NCBI GenBank assembly: GCA_965205235.1
Contig: CBDBGD010000007.1
Span: 1-64,000 of the forward strand
DNA from: CBDBGD01 sp965205235
GTDB taxonomy: Bacteria > Chloroflexota > Dehalococcoidia > Lucifugimonadales > UBA1127
Reading direction: 5' to 3'
DNA: 64,000 nt
The stretch's first letter is position 1. Every line of letters begins with the position of its first letter. Below the pieces are notes generated by a model. That model searched no databases and was not told the DNA's origin. It worked only from the letters and a program-made list of their open reading frames with translations. Positions 8,664 through 18,176 of the stretch are shown piece by piece. Made by a program: the position numbers and the translations under genes.

Positions 8664-11579
8664 ATGGCCACGTTGGGCGCGGTCCTGATCACCGGCGGGC
8701 CGAGTAGCGGCAAGACGGAGAAGGTTGTAGCGAGGCTGGCTGCCCGCTACGAGTCCAACCCTCTATACGAGGCGATTGCCCTCGTACCGACCAGCCGGCA
8801 CGGCGACCAGCTCCGCAAGCGCCTGGTCTCCCGCTGCGGAGTGGCGCTCCGACTGCGCGTCGAGACGATGCACCAGTTCAGCCATAGCCTGACCGTCGCG
8901 GAGGAGAAGCTGTCCGGCACGGTGGCCGAGGAGCTTCTGGGAGCAGTCGCCTGGAGTGAAGCCCAAGGCGGGTCCGCCTCGTACTTCAGACCGATCGCCC
9001 ACACCGACGGTTTCATCGACTTGGTGAGCGCCGCCGTCAGAGACCTGCTGTCGGAAGACGTCGACCCCGATGCGTTCCTTCAGGCCGCACGCCGGTCACA
9101 GATTCCTTCTCTGATTGGCCTCAGTGCCATCTACGCCTCCTACTGCTCCGAGTTGAATCTCCGGAGCTGGCTCCACCCGGCCAAGACGCCTCTGGCCGCG
9201 GCCGATGCCATCGAGGCGGGCTCCGCCGTCCCAGCTTTCGTGGTGGTTGACAGCTTCCACGTCTTCCGGGGTATCGAGCTCAGACTGCTCCAAGCGCTGG
9301 CGAAGCGAACAGAGGTGGTCGTAACCTTCGATCCCGAAGCAGGAGCACGTGCGCGGTGCGATTACGAGCGGCTTCTCGCCAGGCTTCCAAACGCTCACGT
9401 GCTTCAGCTGAACCGACAGGGGACGGGCGGGACCGCTTCGGTCGTCGCAAGCACCGCCTCGGACCGAGAGGAGCAGCTTCGAGCCATAGCCCGCCAGATC
9501 AAGCAGCGGCTCACAGACAACCCGCGGTTGCGCCCTTCCGACTGCGCCGTCGCCTTTCGACAGGTGTCGCCGTACCTGTCGCTGGCCCGGCAGGTGTTCG
9601 CCGAATACGACCTGCCCCTGGACCCCGCCGCGGGCGAGCGGCTGAACACTCGGCCTCTGGGAGTCTGGCTGCGCCGCCTGCTTCACCTTGCACAGGACGG
9701 CTGGCGCCTGCGTGACCTGACAACCGTGCTGTCAAGCGGATTCATCGACCTCGGTCGATGGGGGCTATACGCCAGCGACGTGGCTCGATTCGCGCGACAG
9801 GGCCGGGGCACGAACCTGTGGGCCGGACGCGACGCGTTGGAGCGCATCGCCGACAGTCTGAGGGCCGACAGCAGGCCATGTGGGGCAGGTCAACGCATCG
9901 CCGACGGCATTGCCCGGGCGCTCCAAGAACTCGGTGACCTGCTGGAGCGTCCGCCGAGCCCGGTGGGTGCGCATGCCCTGCACCTCGACAACGCTCTGTT
10001 CGGCCATCGTTCCCTCGTCCCGGCGTCGGCACGGGACCAGGACGGCGTCGGCACCGAGATCGAAGCCCTCCAAGGCTATCTGCGGGATATGGCGGCCTCC
10101 CAGGAACTGCTCGGGGGCCAGCCGGAATCCTTCGACAGCTTCGTTGCGCGACTTGAAAGGAGGATGGCCGCCCCCGCGGTCGTCCTGCGAGAGGCGGGAG
10201 GCGTGCTGCTTGCACCGATGCACACCCTCCACGGTCTGCGTTTCGACTATGTGGCCCTCGGTGGGCTCATACAAGGGGAGTTCCCGGCACAGCGCACCGG
10301 GACGACTCTGCTCGACGAGGCGGCACGAGAAGCGCTCAACCAGGCAGGCCTGACCCTGCCGCCAGAGCCCAGACTGGCGGAGGACGACCTCTGGCAATCG
10401 GCCAGCACGCGTGCAGATCGGTCGCTCTCGCTCTGGAGGACACGCCTGGATGCTCGCGGCCGGCCTGCGGCGCCGTCCTACTACTTCGACGCGCTGCCCC
10501 ACGACTCAAGCGGCGAGACGGCCGCACCTGTCCCAACGGAGACGGCATCGCGCCGGGAGCTTGCCATAGCCTGCACGCGCCTGTGGCTTGCGCGGGGCGC
10601 GCTGCGTCCCCAGGGCAACGACGCATGGCCGATGGTACGGGCGGCGGTCCGTATCGAGGGGCGGCGGCGCTCGTTCGGCAACGGCGACGTATACGAGGGA
10701 CGCATCGCAGCGGGGCTCGCGCCGCGGCTCACCGGCGAAGACGCGCGGTGGAGCGCCTCCAGGCTGGAGTCCTACAGAACGTGCGCTTTCCAGTTCTTCG
10801 GCAAGTACGCCCTCCGGCTGTATGAGCTCGACGAGGAGATGGACGCCGCCGATGCAGCCACCCGCGGCAGCGTCATCCACGAGGTCCTGCAGGACGCGCT
10901 GGCCCCGCTGACAGCACAAGGCCTCCCCCTGACGCCCGCCACTCTCCAGGACGCGTTGGACCGGTTGAGAACGAACGGCCCGGATATCTGGAACCGGGCG
11001 CCCAGCGAACGAGGCTTTGGCCGCGCAGCGCTGTGGCGGCTCGAAGCGGAGGCGGCGTTCCAGCAGATGGAGCTGCTCCTGCAACGGGAGGCGGAGGAGA
11101 GCCGACGCCTCGGCGTGACGAGGATCATTGGGGCTGAGAGGGAGATAACGGCGTCCCTACCCCTCTCTCCCCCAATGCGGGTGGTCGGATACGTCGACCG
11201 GCTCGATGAGGGTGACGGGCTGGCGGTGGTCGTCGACTACAAGTCAGGACGGGCGATACCCAGGGCCCACGTCCTGGACGGACGACGTGTCCAGCTCCAA
11301 TTGTATGGCCACATGGCGCGGGCTGAGACTGCCGCGGAGAGAGTCATCGCGCGGTACGCGTGGCTCAGGGCCGACGCGGCGACGTGGGACCTCGACTCCT
11401 CCAAGGCGGACGACAACGCTGTCCTGGAAGACGTCGTAGGGATTGCCGGGGAGGTGAGGGCAGCCGTGGAGGCGGGAGACTTCAGGGTGAACCCGCAGGT
11501 GTCGGCATGTCCCACCTACTGCTCATTCCGACACATCTGTCGCGTGAACGAGTACAGCCGATGGAAGCGTTGGGACTGA
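8664..11579 (+). CDS. addB: AddB-type ATP-dependent nuclease/helicase subunit with PD-(D/E)XK nuclease
   Basis: 971 residues. Partner of AddA in the RecBCD-like double-strand-break resection enzyme. N-terminal Walker A-like GGPSSGKTEKV (residues about 11-21); C-terminal nuclease motif VVVDYKSGR preceded by VVGYVDRLDEGDGL. Four cysteines expected for the AddB iron-sulfur staple can be seen: one in YRTCAFQFFGKYALRLYE and three in CPTYCSFRHIC near the C-terminus. Length is somewhat short for the family (about 1,150 in Firmicutes). addA begins inside its 3' end (11561), indicating coupled translation. Confidence 0.9.
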   Translation: MATLGAVLITGGPSSGKTEKVVARLAARYESNPLYEAIALVPTSRHGDQLRKRLVSRCGVALRLRVETMHQFSHSLTVAEEKLSGTVAEELLGAVAWSEAQGGSASYFRPIAHTDGFIDLVSAAVRDLLSEDVDPDAFLQAARRSQIPSLIGLSAIYASYCSELNLRSWLHPAKTPLAAADAIEAGSAVPAFVVVDSFHVFRGIELRLLQALAKRTEVVVTFDPEAGARARCDYERLLARLPNAHVLQLNRQGTGGTASVVASTASDREEQLRAIARQIKQRLTDNPRLRPSDCAVAFRQVSPYLSLARQVFAEYDLPLDPAAGERLNTRPLGVWLRRLLHLAQDGWRLRDLTTVLSSGFIDLGRWGLYASDVARFARQGRGTNLWAGRDALERIADSLRADSRPCGAGQRIADGIARALQELGDLLERPPSPVGAHALHLDNALFGHRSLVPASARDQDGVGTEIEALQGYLRDMAASQELLGGQPESFDSFVARLERRMAAPAVVLREAGGVLLAPMHTLHGLRFDYVALGGLIQGEFPAQRTGTTLLDEAAREALNQAGLTLPPEPRLAEDDLWQSASTRADRSLSLWRTRLDARGRPAAPSYYFDALPHDSSGETAAPVPTETASRRELAIACTRLWLARGALRPQGNDAWPMVRAAVRIEGRRRSFGNGDVYEGRIAAGLAPRLTGEDARWSASRLESYRTCAFQFFGKYALRLYELDEEMDAADAATRGSVIHEVLQDALAPLTAQGLPLTPATLQDALDRLRTNGPDIWNRAPSERGFGRAALWRLEAEAAFQQMELLLQREAEESRRLGVTRIIGAEREITASLPLSPPMRVVGYVDRLDEGDGLAVVVDYKSGRAIPRAHVLDGRRVQLQLYGHMARAETAAERVIARYAWLRADAATWDLDSSKADDNAVLEDVVGIAGEVRAAVEAGDFRVNPQVSACPTYCSFRHICRVNEYSRWKRWD

Positions 11580-14500
11580 CCACAGAGCAGGCTACGATCG
11601 TCACCAGTCGCGGCAGCGACGTGCTGGTGACCGCGGGCGCGGGAAGCGGCAAGACCTGCGTGCTCGTGGAACGGTACGTCTCGCTGCTGAGTGAGTGTCG
11701 CATATCGGAGATCGCGGCCGTGACGTTTACCGACGCAGCGGCTTCCGAGATGCGCGAGCGGGTGCGTCGTGAGGTGCTCAGCCGCCCGGAGCTGGCGGAC
11801 CATCGACCGCACCTGGACGAGGCGACAATCGGCACGATCCATTCGCTGTGCAGCCGCATACTCAGAGAGCACCCCGTCGAGGCCGGCATCGACCCGACCG
11901 CACGGACCATTGCCGAGGATGAAGCGGAACTGGAGAACATCACGGCCTGTGCGGACGCACTGGAAGCGGCGGCAGAAGCGGACGATCAGAGGGCCCTGGC
12001 GCTGCGAGAGATGGGCGTCTACTCCCTGACCAACCTTCTTCCGCGAATGGTGGCCCGGCGAAACGAGATCGAAGCCGCTTACGGGGTGCTGGCGGGGGCA
12101 CCGCAGGCTTGGGCCGACCGGATCAAGGCGCTCCTGGACGAAGGCCTCGCCAATGCCGTCGAGCAGGCTCGCCCGTGGATCGTCGAGAGGGCAGCGTGGC
12201 TCAGGGCTGCTCACGCTGAAGCAGGGCAGGATGCATTGTCCTCCCGCCTTGGGAGCTTCTTGGAAGCGCTGGGTGATCCCTCGGAGGGGGACTGGCGCAG
12301 CCTGTTGGAGCGACTCGCAGAGGCCAGCGGAGAGATCAACGTGCGCGGCGGCAGCGCGTCGAACTGGACCCGCGACCTGGACGAGGTCAAAGACGCGATG
12401 CGAGCGATGCGGGATATGGCGAACCACCTGGACGGCCTCCCCCAATGGAACGAGCACGACCCCGTTGCCCTGGACGCCCTCGATTCGCTCAAGAGCCTCT
12501 TTGACGATGCGTGCGCACGCTACGAGGCGCGGAAGAGAGAGCTCGCGGCCCTGGACTACCTGGACCTGGAGCTCAAGACGGAAAAGCTGCTCAGGTCACA
12601 CCCAGACGTCGCCGCCTCGTACCGGCACCGCTTTCGCCACCTCATGGTCGACGAGCTGCAGGACACCAACCCTGTCCAGATCGAGATACTCAGTCTGCTG
12701 TCACGGGGTGCAGGTCCCGCGGCGCAGGAGCCGGAGCGCTTCTTCGTCGGCGACGTCAAGCAGGCTATCTACCGCTTTCGAGGCAGCGACGTACGGCACT
12801 TCACCCGGCTCCAGCGCGAGGTGGAGAGGGCAGGCACCGTGCTCTCTCTCAACCAGTCGTTTCGTGCTCACGACCCGTTGGTGGAGACGCTCAACGTCAT
12901 CTTTGGGCACGTCTTCGGCGGCGCGCGGGAGGAGTTCGAGGCGCCCATGCAAGCGATGAAGGGACGCGGGCCGGACTCGCCGCCCGGTCCGCACCTGATC
13001 ATACTCCCGGTCTCGAACACGACGTCCTCGGGCGCCAAGGCGGGCGAAAACGAGCGCCGGAGAGTGGAGGCAGACGCCGTGGCCAGGGAGGTGGCATCGC
13101 TCCTGGGAAGCGGCACGGAGGTCTGGGACCGGGAGCAGCGCGCCTACCGGCCTGCCCAGCCGTCCGACGCGGCCATTCTTCTGCGCAGGCTCACCAACGT
13201 CCATCTGTTCGAGCAGGCCTTGGAAAGCCACGGTGTTCCCTATCGCACTCCGGCCGGCGGGGGATTCTTCACCAGGCAGGAGGTGCTGGACCTGACCAAC
13301 CTGCTGGCCTGGCTGGGCGAGCCCGACGACGAGATAGCGCTGGTGGGCGCGCTACGGTCTCCCCTGTTCACGATAGACGACCAGACGCTCCTCATGCTTC
13401 GCTCGTCAAGCCACTCCATGCTCCAGGCGCTCAGCGACCCTCCGGCAGACGTCGGGCAGGAGAGCCGTGAATTCTGCATGCGGGCTGCCGACGTGCTCCG
13501 CGAGCTGCGGTCGGAGGTCCCGTTCGCAGCTGCGGAGGCCCTCATCGAAAAGGCCCTTGCGCTGACCGGGTTCGAGGCGGCCTGGGCCCCGCTGCAGGGC
13601 GGTGACCAGGCCCTTGCGAACATACGGAAGTTCGTGGACCTCACGCGCACGCTGGCCAACCACTCCCTGGACGAGCTTGTCAGCTACATCCGCCAGCGAC
13701 GAGACGAGCTGGAGGCTCGCGAAGGACAGGCCGTTCTGGACGCCTCCGACGCGGTGCGCCTGCTCACGGTCCACGGCGCCAAGGGCCTTGAGTTCCCTAT
13801 CGTCTTCGTACCGGAAGCCCACCTCCCATCCCGCGGAAACTACGAGCCTGTCCGATGGCGCACCGAGGAGGGCATTTCCCTCACCCTTGACCGGGAGATC
13901 GGCTCCGGGGGAAGCCGTCGGCGCCCTGGCTTCTACTCGCATCTGCTGGACCGGGACGGCCCGGAGGAGGCCGCAGAGCACAAGCGCCTGCTGTACGTTG
14001 CCGCCACGAGATCGGCCGACAGGCTGTACGTGAGTGGAGACGACTCGAGGGGTGGGGACGGCTGGCTCAAGTGCATCCTCGATGCCATTGAGGATGCACA
14101 GCCGGACGGGGTTCATGTCCGCCCGGCCATCGCCGCCGACGTAGATGCCATCGCCCGCCGGCCTGTTCGGACTGCGGTCGCGATACCCGCGTTCAGCGAG
14201 GAGCAGGACATACTGCCCCCGCTCGTGGCCAGACCGCCGGTGATCCCGCTGCGGTCGAGCACGCCGGTGACTGCACTGCGAGCGGCGCCCTTCCGGCCGT
14301 CCGGCGGCCACGGAGACGGTCTGGCCCTGCTACGCGGCAACCTTGCACACAGGGCGATCGAGCTCTGGTTCACCACCGGTGCGCGCCCGTTGCTCACCGA
14401 GCTGGCGCGAACCCTCGCCACGGACCACGGCGACCGGGAGATCGAACGGGTGGCTGCGGAGGTCGACGCGATGCTGGACCTTCTCGACGCCAGCCCTATC

Positions 14501-14911
14501 GCCCAGACTCTCCGACGTCCGGACACCCAGTCCTACTTTGAGTTGCCGTTCTCGTGGGACTGGCATGGAGCGCCCGTCCACGGGACCGTGGACCTGGTGT
14601 ACGAAACGGGTGGCGCCTGGCATCTCATCGACTTCAAGACCGACGAGGTCCGCGGGGATGGCTTCGAAGAAGCGGCGGCGCCGTACCTTCCCCAGCTGGC
14701 CCTCTACGCCTCGGCCTTGGAGCAGGCGTTTGGACAGCGCCCGAACGCGGGCCTCCTCTTCCTCAGGACCGGCCGCCTCTACACGCCGACCCCGCTGGAA
14801 CTGGCGGCGGCCTTGGCAGATACCCGGAGCCGCCTGGACACCGGGCAGATGCTCGAAGTGGCCACGTCCTCAGCGGACGGCGACGTGGCGGGCTTCGACG
14901 CTGAAGGCTGA
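11561..14911 (+). CDS. addA: AddA-type UvrD/Rep helicase-nuclease subunit
   Basis: 1,116 residues. Superfamily 1A helicase plus C-terminal nuclease of the AddAB recombination complex. Motifs in order: Walker A VTAGAGSGKTCVLVERYV (residues about 23-40), AAVTFTDAAASEMRERVR, Walker B LMVDELQDTNPVQIEIL, GDVKQAIYRFRGSD, VRLLTVHGAKGLEFPIVFV, LLYVAATRSADRLYVSG, and the C-terminal nuclease core WHLIDFKTDEVRG with QLALYASALEQAF. The ATG at 11561 was chosen because MEALGLTTEQATIVTS is the usual AddA/UvrD N-terminus; an upstream in-frame extension lies wholly inside addB. Overlaps addB by 19 nt. Confidence 0.93.
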   Translation: MEALGLTTEQATIVTSRGSDVLVTAGAGSGKTCVLVERYVSLLSECRISEIAAVTFTDAAASEMRERVRREVLSRPELADHRPHLDEATIGTIHSLCSRILREHPVEAGIDPTARTIAEDEAELENITACADALEAAAEADDQRALALREMGVYSLTNLLPRMVARRNEIEAAYGVLAGAPQAWADRIKALLDEGLANAVEQARPWIVERAAWLRAAHAEAGQDALSSRLGSFLEALGDPSEGDWRSLLERLAEASGEINVRGGSASNWTRDLDEVKDAMRAMRDMANHLDGLPQWNEHDPVALDALDSLKSLFDDACARYEARKRELAALDYLDLELKTEKLLRSHPDVAASYRHRFRHLMVDELQDTNPVQIEILSLLSRGAGPAAQEPERFFVGDVKQAIYRFRGSDVRHFTRLQREVERAGTVLSLNQSFRAHDPLVETLNVIFGHVFGGAREEFEAPMQAMKGRGPDSPPGPHLIILPVSNTTSSGAKAGENERRRVEADAVAREVASLLGSGTEVWDREQRAYRPAQPSDAAILLRRLTNVHLFEQALESHGVPYRTPAGGGFFTRQEVLDLTNLLAWLGEPDDEIALVGALRSPLFTIDDQTLLMLRSSSHSMLQALSDPPADVGQESREFCMRAADVLRELRSEVPFAAAEALIEKALALTGFEAAWAPLQGGDQALANIRKFVDLTRTLANHSLDELVSYIRQRRDELEAREGQAVLDASDAVRLLTVHGAKGLEFPIVFVPEAHLPSRGNYEPVRWRTEEGISLTLDREIGSGGSRRRPGFYSHLLDRDGPEEAAEHKRLLYVAATRSADRLYVSGDDSRGGDGWLKCILDAIEDAQPDGVHVRPAIAADVDAIARRPVRTAVAIPAFSEEQDILPPLVARPPVIPLRSSTPVTALRAAPFRPSGGHGDGLALLRGNLAHRAIELWFTTGARPLLTELARTLATDHGDREIERVAAEVDAMLDLLDASPIAQTLRRPDTQSYFELPFSWDWHGAPVHGTVDLVYETGGAWHLIDFKTDEVRGDGFEEAAAPYLPQLALYASALEQAFGQRPNAGLLFLRTGRLYTPTPLELAAALADTRSRLDTGQMLEVATSSADGDVAGFDAEG

Positions 14912-15040
14912 GCAGGGGTAGGGGCCACGCCTTGCCTTCCCGAGGCTGCCCCTGCTACGCTCTTGGAGTCGAGAGGTCTCTCGGCCAGCCGCAGAGACAA
15001 GGACCCCAGGCAAACTGCCCCCATTGGAGACAGAGCGGCA

Positions 15041-16447
15041 ATGGACATGACCACTACACCACAGCCGATGGCCTTCGTCGGCGTGCGCAGCGCAGAGACG
15101 TCGGGAGCGCGGGCCTCTACGACAGCTGGACTGCAGGACCTGCGGAGTTTCTACATCTGGACCATAGGCTGCCAGATGAACAAGGCCGACTCGGAGCGGC
15201 TGGCGGCGGCGCTGACCCAGATGGGCCTCCACGAGGCCCCGTCGCTGCACGAGGCAGAGGTCGTGGTGCTGAACTCGTGCGTGGTGAGGCAGAGCGCAGA
15301 GGACAAGGTGACGGGCACGCTTGGGCTTGCGAAGCCTCTCAAGAGTCGCCACCCCTCACGCGTGCTGGCCCTGATGGGCTGCATGGTGGGGCCTCGCCAC
15401 GACGACCTGAAGCAGCGCTTCCCCTTCGTCGACGTCTTCATGCGACCGCAGGAGTACACGCCTCTGCTGGACCTGCTGGGCGAGCGCTTGGACATCGACT
15501 GGGAGGGGTGCGTGGGGCCACTGGTGCCGGCGCATCCCCAGGTCACGAGCTACATTCCCATCATCCACGGCTGCGACCTGTTCTGCAGCTTCTGCATCAT
15601 CCCCTACCGGCGGGGGCGGCAGGTGAGCCGCCCCATCCCCGAGGTGGTGCGCGAGGTCAGCCTGCTGGCCGCCCGAGGCGTGCAGGAGGTGACGCTGCTG
15701 GGGCAGACGGTCGACGCCTACGGGGCCGACCTGCCGGACTCGCCCGACCTGGCGGACCTGCTGTACGCCGTCGCCGACGTTTCCGGCCTGCAGCGCATCC
15801 GGTTCCTCACGTCGCATCCGATGTTCATGAGCGACCGCATCATTCGCGCGGTGGCGGAACTGCCGGCGGTCTGCGAGCACATCAATCTGCCCGTGCAGGC
15901 CGGCGACGACACGGTCCTGGACCGCATGCGGCGCACGTACACCAGGGACGAGTACCTTCGCCTCATCGACCGCATCCGCTCGACGGTGCCGGGCGTCGCC
16001 CTCAGCACGGACGTCATCGTGGGCTTCTGCGGTGAGACGGAGGAGCAGTTCCAGCGCACCTGCGACCTGCTGGAGGAGGTCCGCTTCGACAAGGTGCACG
16101 TCGCGCCCTACTCCACCCGTTCGGGCACCATCGCCGCCCGAAAGCTGGAGGACGACGTGCCCCGGCCGAAGAAGGAGGAGCGCCGCCGACGCGTCGAAGA
16201 GATCCAGGAGCGCATCGCCACGGAGACCAACGCACCGCTGCTGGGGCAGACACTGGAGGTGCTGGTGGAGGGGCGAACGCGAGGCGCGTGGAAGGGCCGC
16301 ACCCGCACCGACAAGCTTGTCTTCTTCCGGGATGAGGAACAGGACTACACCGGGCGCCTCCTCCCGCTGCGCATCACCCGCACCGGCCCATGGTCGCTCC
16401 AGGGGACGCCGGCGCACCTGTCGGAGCCGGCCGGGGCGCCCCGGTGA
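15041..16447 (+). CDS. miaB: MiaB-type tRNA methylthiotransferase (radical SAM)
   Basis: 468 residues from ATG 15041, chosen because GGAGAC lies about 9 nt upstream; an ATG at 14963 would add a poorly conserved extension. MiaB adds a methylthio group to i6A37 in tRNA. N-terminal UPF0004 domain with three cluster cysteines (IGCQMNKADSER, NSCVVRQSAEDKV, MGCMVG), radical SAM CxxxCxxC in GCDLFCSFCIIPYRRG, substrate-domain motifs HINLPVQAGDD and STDVIVGFCGETEEQF, and a C-terminal TRAM domain. The related MtaB or RimO is less likely given the IPYRRG and TDVIVGF forms. The stop overlaps the next gene's GTG. Confidence 0.9.
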   Translation: MDMTTTPQPMAFVGVRSAETSGARASTTAGLQDLRSFYIWTIGCQMNKADSERLAAALTQMGLHEAPSLHEAEVVVLNSCVVRQSAEDKVTGTLGLAKPLKSRHPSRVLALMGCMVGPRHDDLKQRFPFVDVFMRPQEYTPLLDLLGERLDIDWEGCVGPLVPAHPQVTSYIPIIHGCDLFCSFCIIPYRRGRQVSRPIPEVVREVSLLAARGVQEVTLLGQTVDAYGADLPDSPDLADLLYAVADVSGLQRIRFLTSHPMFMSDRIIRAVAELPAVCEHINLPVQAGDDTVLDRMRRTYTRDEYLRLIDRIRSTVPGVALSTDVIVGFCGETEEQFQRTCDLLEEVRFDKVHVAPYSTRSGTIAARKLEDDVPRPKKEERRRRVEEIQERIATETNAPLLGQTLEVLVEGRTRGAWKGRTRTDKLVFFRDEEQDYTGRLLPLRITRTGPWSLQGTPAHLSEPAGAPR

Positions 16448-17229
16448 CGTCGGAGAACGTGGCGAGGATCTGGAACGCCAACGCGGCGTTCTGGGACCAG
16501 CGCATGGGGCATGAGGGCAACGACTACCAGCGACTGCTGGTGGGCCCGGCCCAGGAGCGCCTTCTGGGGCTCAAGCCCGGCGAGACGGTGCTGGACGTAG
16601 CCTGCGGCAACGGTGTCTTTTCCCGGCGCATGGCAGACCTGGGTTGCCAGGTTGTCGCCTGCGACGTTGCCCCCAGGATGATCGAGCTGGCCAGGGCCCG
16701 CAGCGGCGCCTACGCAGGCCGCATTGAGTACCTGGTCTGTGATGCAACGGACGAACAGGCGCTACTGGCGCTGGGAGAGGGCCGCTTCGACGCCGCCGTC
16801 TGCAGCATGGCGATGATGGACATGCCGGAAATCAGACCTCTGCTGTCCGCGCTGGCGCGCCTCATCAAGCCGGACGGCAGGGTGGCCTTTTCCGTGGTGC
16901 ACCCCTGCTTCAACCTCAACGCCGCCGCCCGGGTCACGGAGAGATCCGCCGAGGGCAACAGGGTGGTCGATCGCCACTTTCTGAAGGTGCCCGCCTCGTA
17001 CATCACGCCTTCGACCGCCATGGGCATAGCCACTGCCGGCCAGCCGGAGCTCCAGTACTACTTCGACCGACCGTTGAGCCTGCTGCTGGGAACGTGCTTC
17101 GAGGCGGGGTTCGTCGTCGACGGCCTCGAAGAGCCGGTGTTCCCACCTGAAGACGGCGAGCACGGCCTGTGGACGCAGATACCACCCATCCTGGCGGTCC
17201 GGCTGCGGTTGGCGGAACCCCGGGCGTGA
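16444..17229 (+). CDS. Class I SAM-dependent methyltransferase
   Basis: 261 residues from GTG 16444, which overlaps the miaB stop (GTGA), so the two are translationally coupled. Rossmann-fold motif I is LDVACGNGVFSRRMADLG (residues about 47-64), followed by VVACDVAPRMIELARAR, a central FDAAVCSMAMMDMPE acidic segment, and LIKPDGRVAFSVVHPCF. Substrate is not evident: the layout fits the UbiE/small-molecule Methyltransf_11 group. Coupling to miaB does not by itself imply a tRNA substrate. Confidence 0.87.
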   Translation: MTSENVARIWNANAAFWDQRMGHEGNDYQRLLVGPAQERLLGLKPGETVLDVACGNGVFSRRMADLGCQVVACDVAPRMIELARARSGAYAGRIEYLVCDATDEQALLALGEGRFDAAVCSMAMMDMPEIRPLLSALARLIKPDGRVAFSVVHPCFNLNAAARVTERSAEGNRVVDRHFLKVPASYITPSTAMGIATAGQPELQYYFDRPLSLLLGTCFEAGFVVDGLEEPVFPPEDGEHGLWTQIPPILAVRLRLAEPRA

Positions 17230-17248
17230 GACCTCGAACGAGCGTGAG

Positions 17249-17710
17249 CTAGCGGCGGGGCCGGTGGCGGTCCGCGCTGTCGATCCAGATGGTCACGGGG
17301 CCGTCATTGACAAGCTCCACAGCCATGTGCGCGGCGAACCGCCCTTGGCCCACATGCAACCCCGACGCACGGAAGAGGTCAACGGCCTGGGAGAAGAGCT
17401 GCTCAGCCTCGTGGGGAGGCGCGGCGCCGGTGAAACCGGGTCGGCGGCCCTTGCGGGTGTCGGCGTAGAGGGTGAACTGGCTGACCAGCAGCAGGCCGGC
17501 GTTCGCGTCCAGGGCGGAGCGGTTGAAGCGCCCCTCGTCGTCGGGAAAGATGCGCAGGTTGAGGACCTTATCGGCCAGGTAGCGGGCGTCCTCCAGGCTG
17601 TCGCCTGAGCCTACGCCAAGAAAGACCACAAGGCCGTGCCCGATGCTTCCCAGGGTCTCCCCCTGCACCGCGACCGCGGCCTTGCTCACTCGCTGAACCA
17701 GCGCACGCAA
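17249..17710 (-). CDS. dtd: D-aminoacyl-tRNA deacylase
   Basis: 153 residues. Hydrolyses D-amino acids from mischarged tRNA. Family hallmarks are present: MRALVQRVSKAAVAVQGE at the N-terminus, the SQFTLYAD active-site motif (about residues 78-85), GRRPGFTGAAPP, and the C-terminal NDGPVTIWIDS with the cross-subunit Gly-Pro-like NDGPVT segment. Length is normal. Encoded 24 nt upstream of the FmdB-like gene's end, on the same strand. Confidence 0.96.
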   Translation of the reverse strand: MRALVQRVSKAAVAVQGETLGSIGHGLVVFLGVGSGDSLEDARYLADKVLNLRIFPDDEGRFNRSALDANAGLLLVSQFTLYADTRKGRRPGFTGAAPPHEAEQLFSQAVDLFRASGLHVGQGRFAAHMAVELVNDGPVTIWIDSADRHRPRR

Positions 17711-17734
17711 TGACGCTACACGTCCGTCCGGAGG

Positions 17735-18034
17735 CTACTCCTCCTTGGACGCTCCCGCTGTGGTGCCCTCCGACTTGGCTTCACCGTTGGAGTCCCGGGA
17801 CTTGCTCTCCGAGGACCCGCCGCCGTCCTGGCTGTCGTCGGAGAGGGTGCTGTTACGGCGGCTATAGTCGGTGACGTACCAACCGCTGCCCTTGAAGATG
17901 ACCGGGACGAGGCTAATGCGTCGACCGGCGAGGCCGCCGCACTGGGGACAATCTGCCACGGGGTCTGAATCGAAGCCTTGACGGAGATCGAAGCGATGAC
18001 GGCAAGTCTTACACTCGTACTCGTAGACCGGCAC
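17735..18034 (-). CDS. FmdB-family zinc ribbon protein
   Basis: 99 residues from GTG 18034, chosen because VPVYEYECKTCRHRF is the invariant family start; an in-frame ATG at 18100 would add 22 unrelated residues. The CxxC pairs CKTC and CPQC form the zinc ribbon (residues about 7-33), followed by RRISLVPVIFKGSGWYVTDY and an acidic, Ser-rich disordered tail. FmdB-type proteins are small putative regulators. A promoter candidate lies at 18092-18119. Confidence 0.88.
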   Translation of the reverse strand: MPVYEYECKTCRHRFDLRQGFDSDPVADCPQCGGLAGRRISLVPVIFKGSGWYVTDYSRRNSTLSDDSQDGGGSSESKSRDSNGEAKSEGTTAGASKEE

Positions 18035-18091
18035 CCCTAACTCCAAAAGGGCACCCTGGCTCTCACCCGGCGTGCCCAACTCTGCGCGCAG

Positions 18092-18119
18092 TCTACACAA
18101 TGGCCGAAAGCACTGTCAA
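18092..18119 (-). promoter_or_regulatory. Promoter candidate upstream of the FmdB-like gene
   Basis: Minus strand TTGACA (18114-18119), a 16-nt spacer and TGTAGA (18092-18097). Leader to the GTG at 18034 would be about 50 nt. The -35 box is perfect, the -10 box weak. Confidence 0.4.
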
Positions 18120-18176
18120 CCAAACTCGCCCGGCGTGGTACACTGCGGCCATCGCTCACGTCGGGAGAGGGGAAGC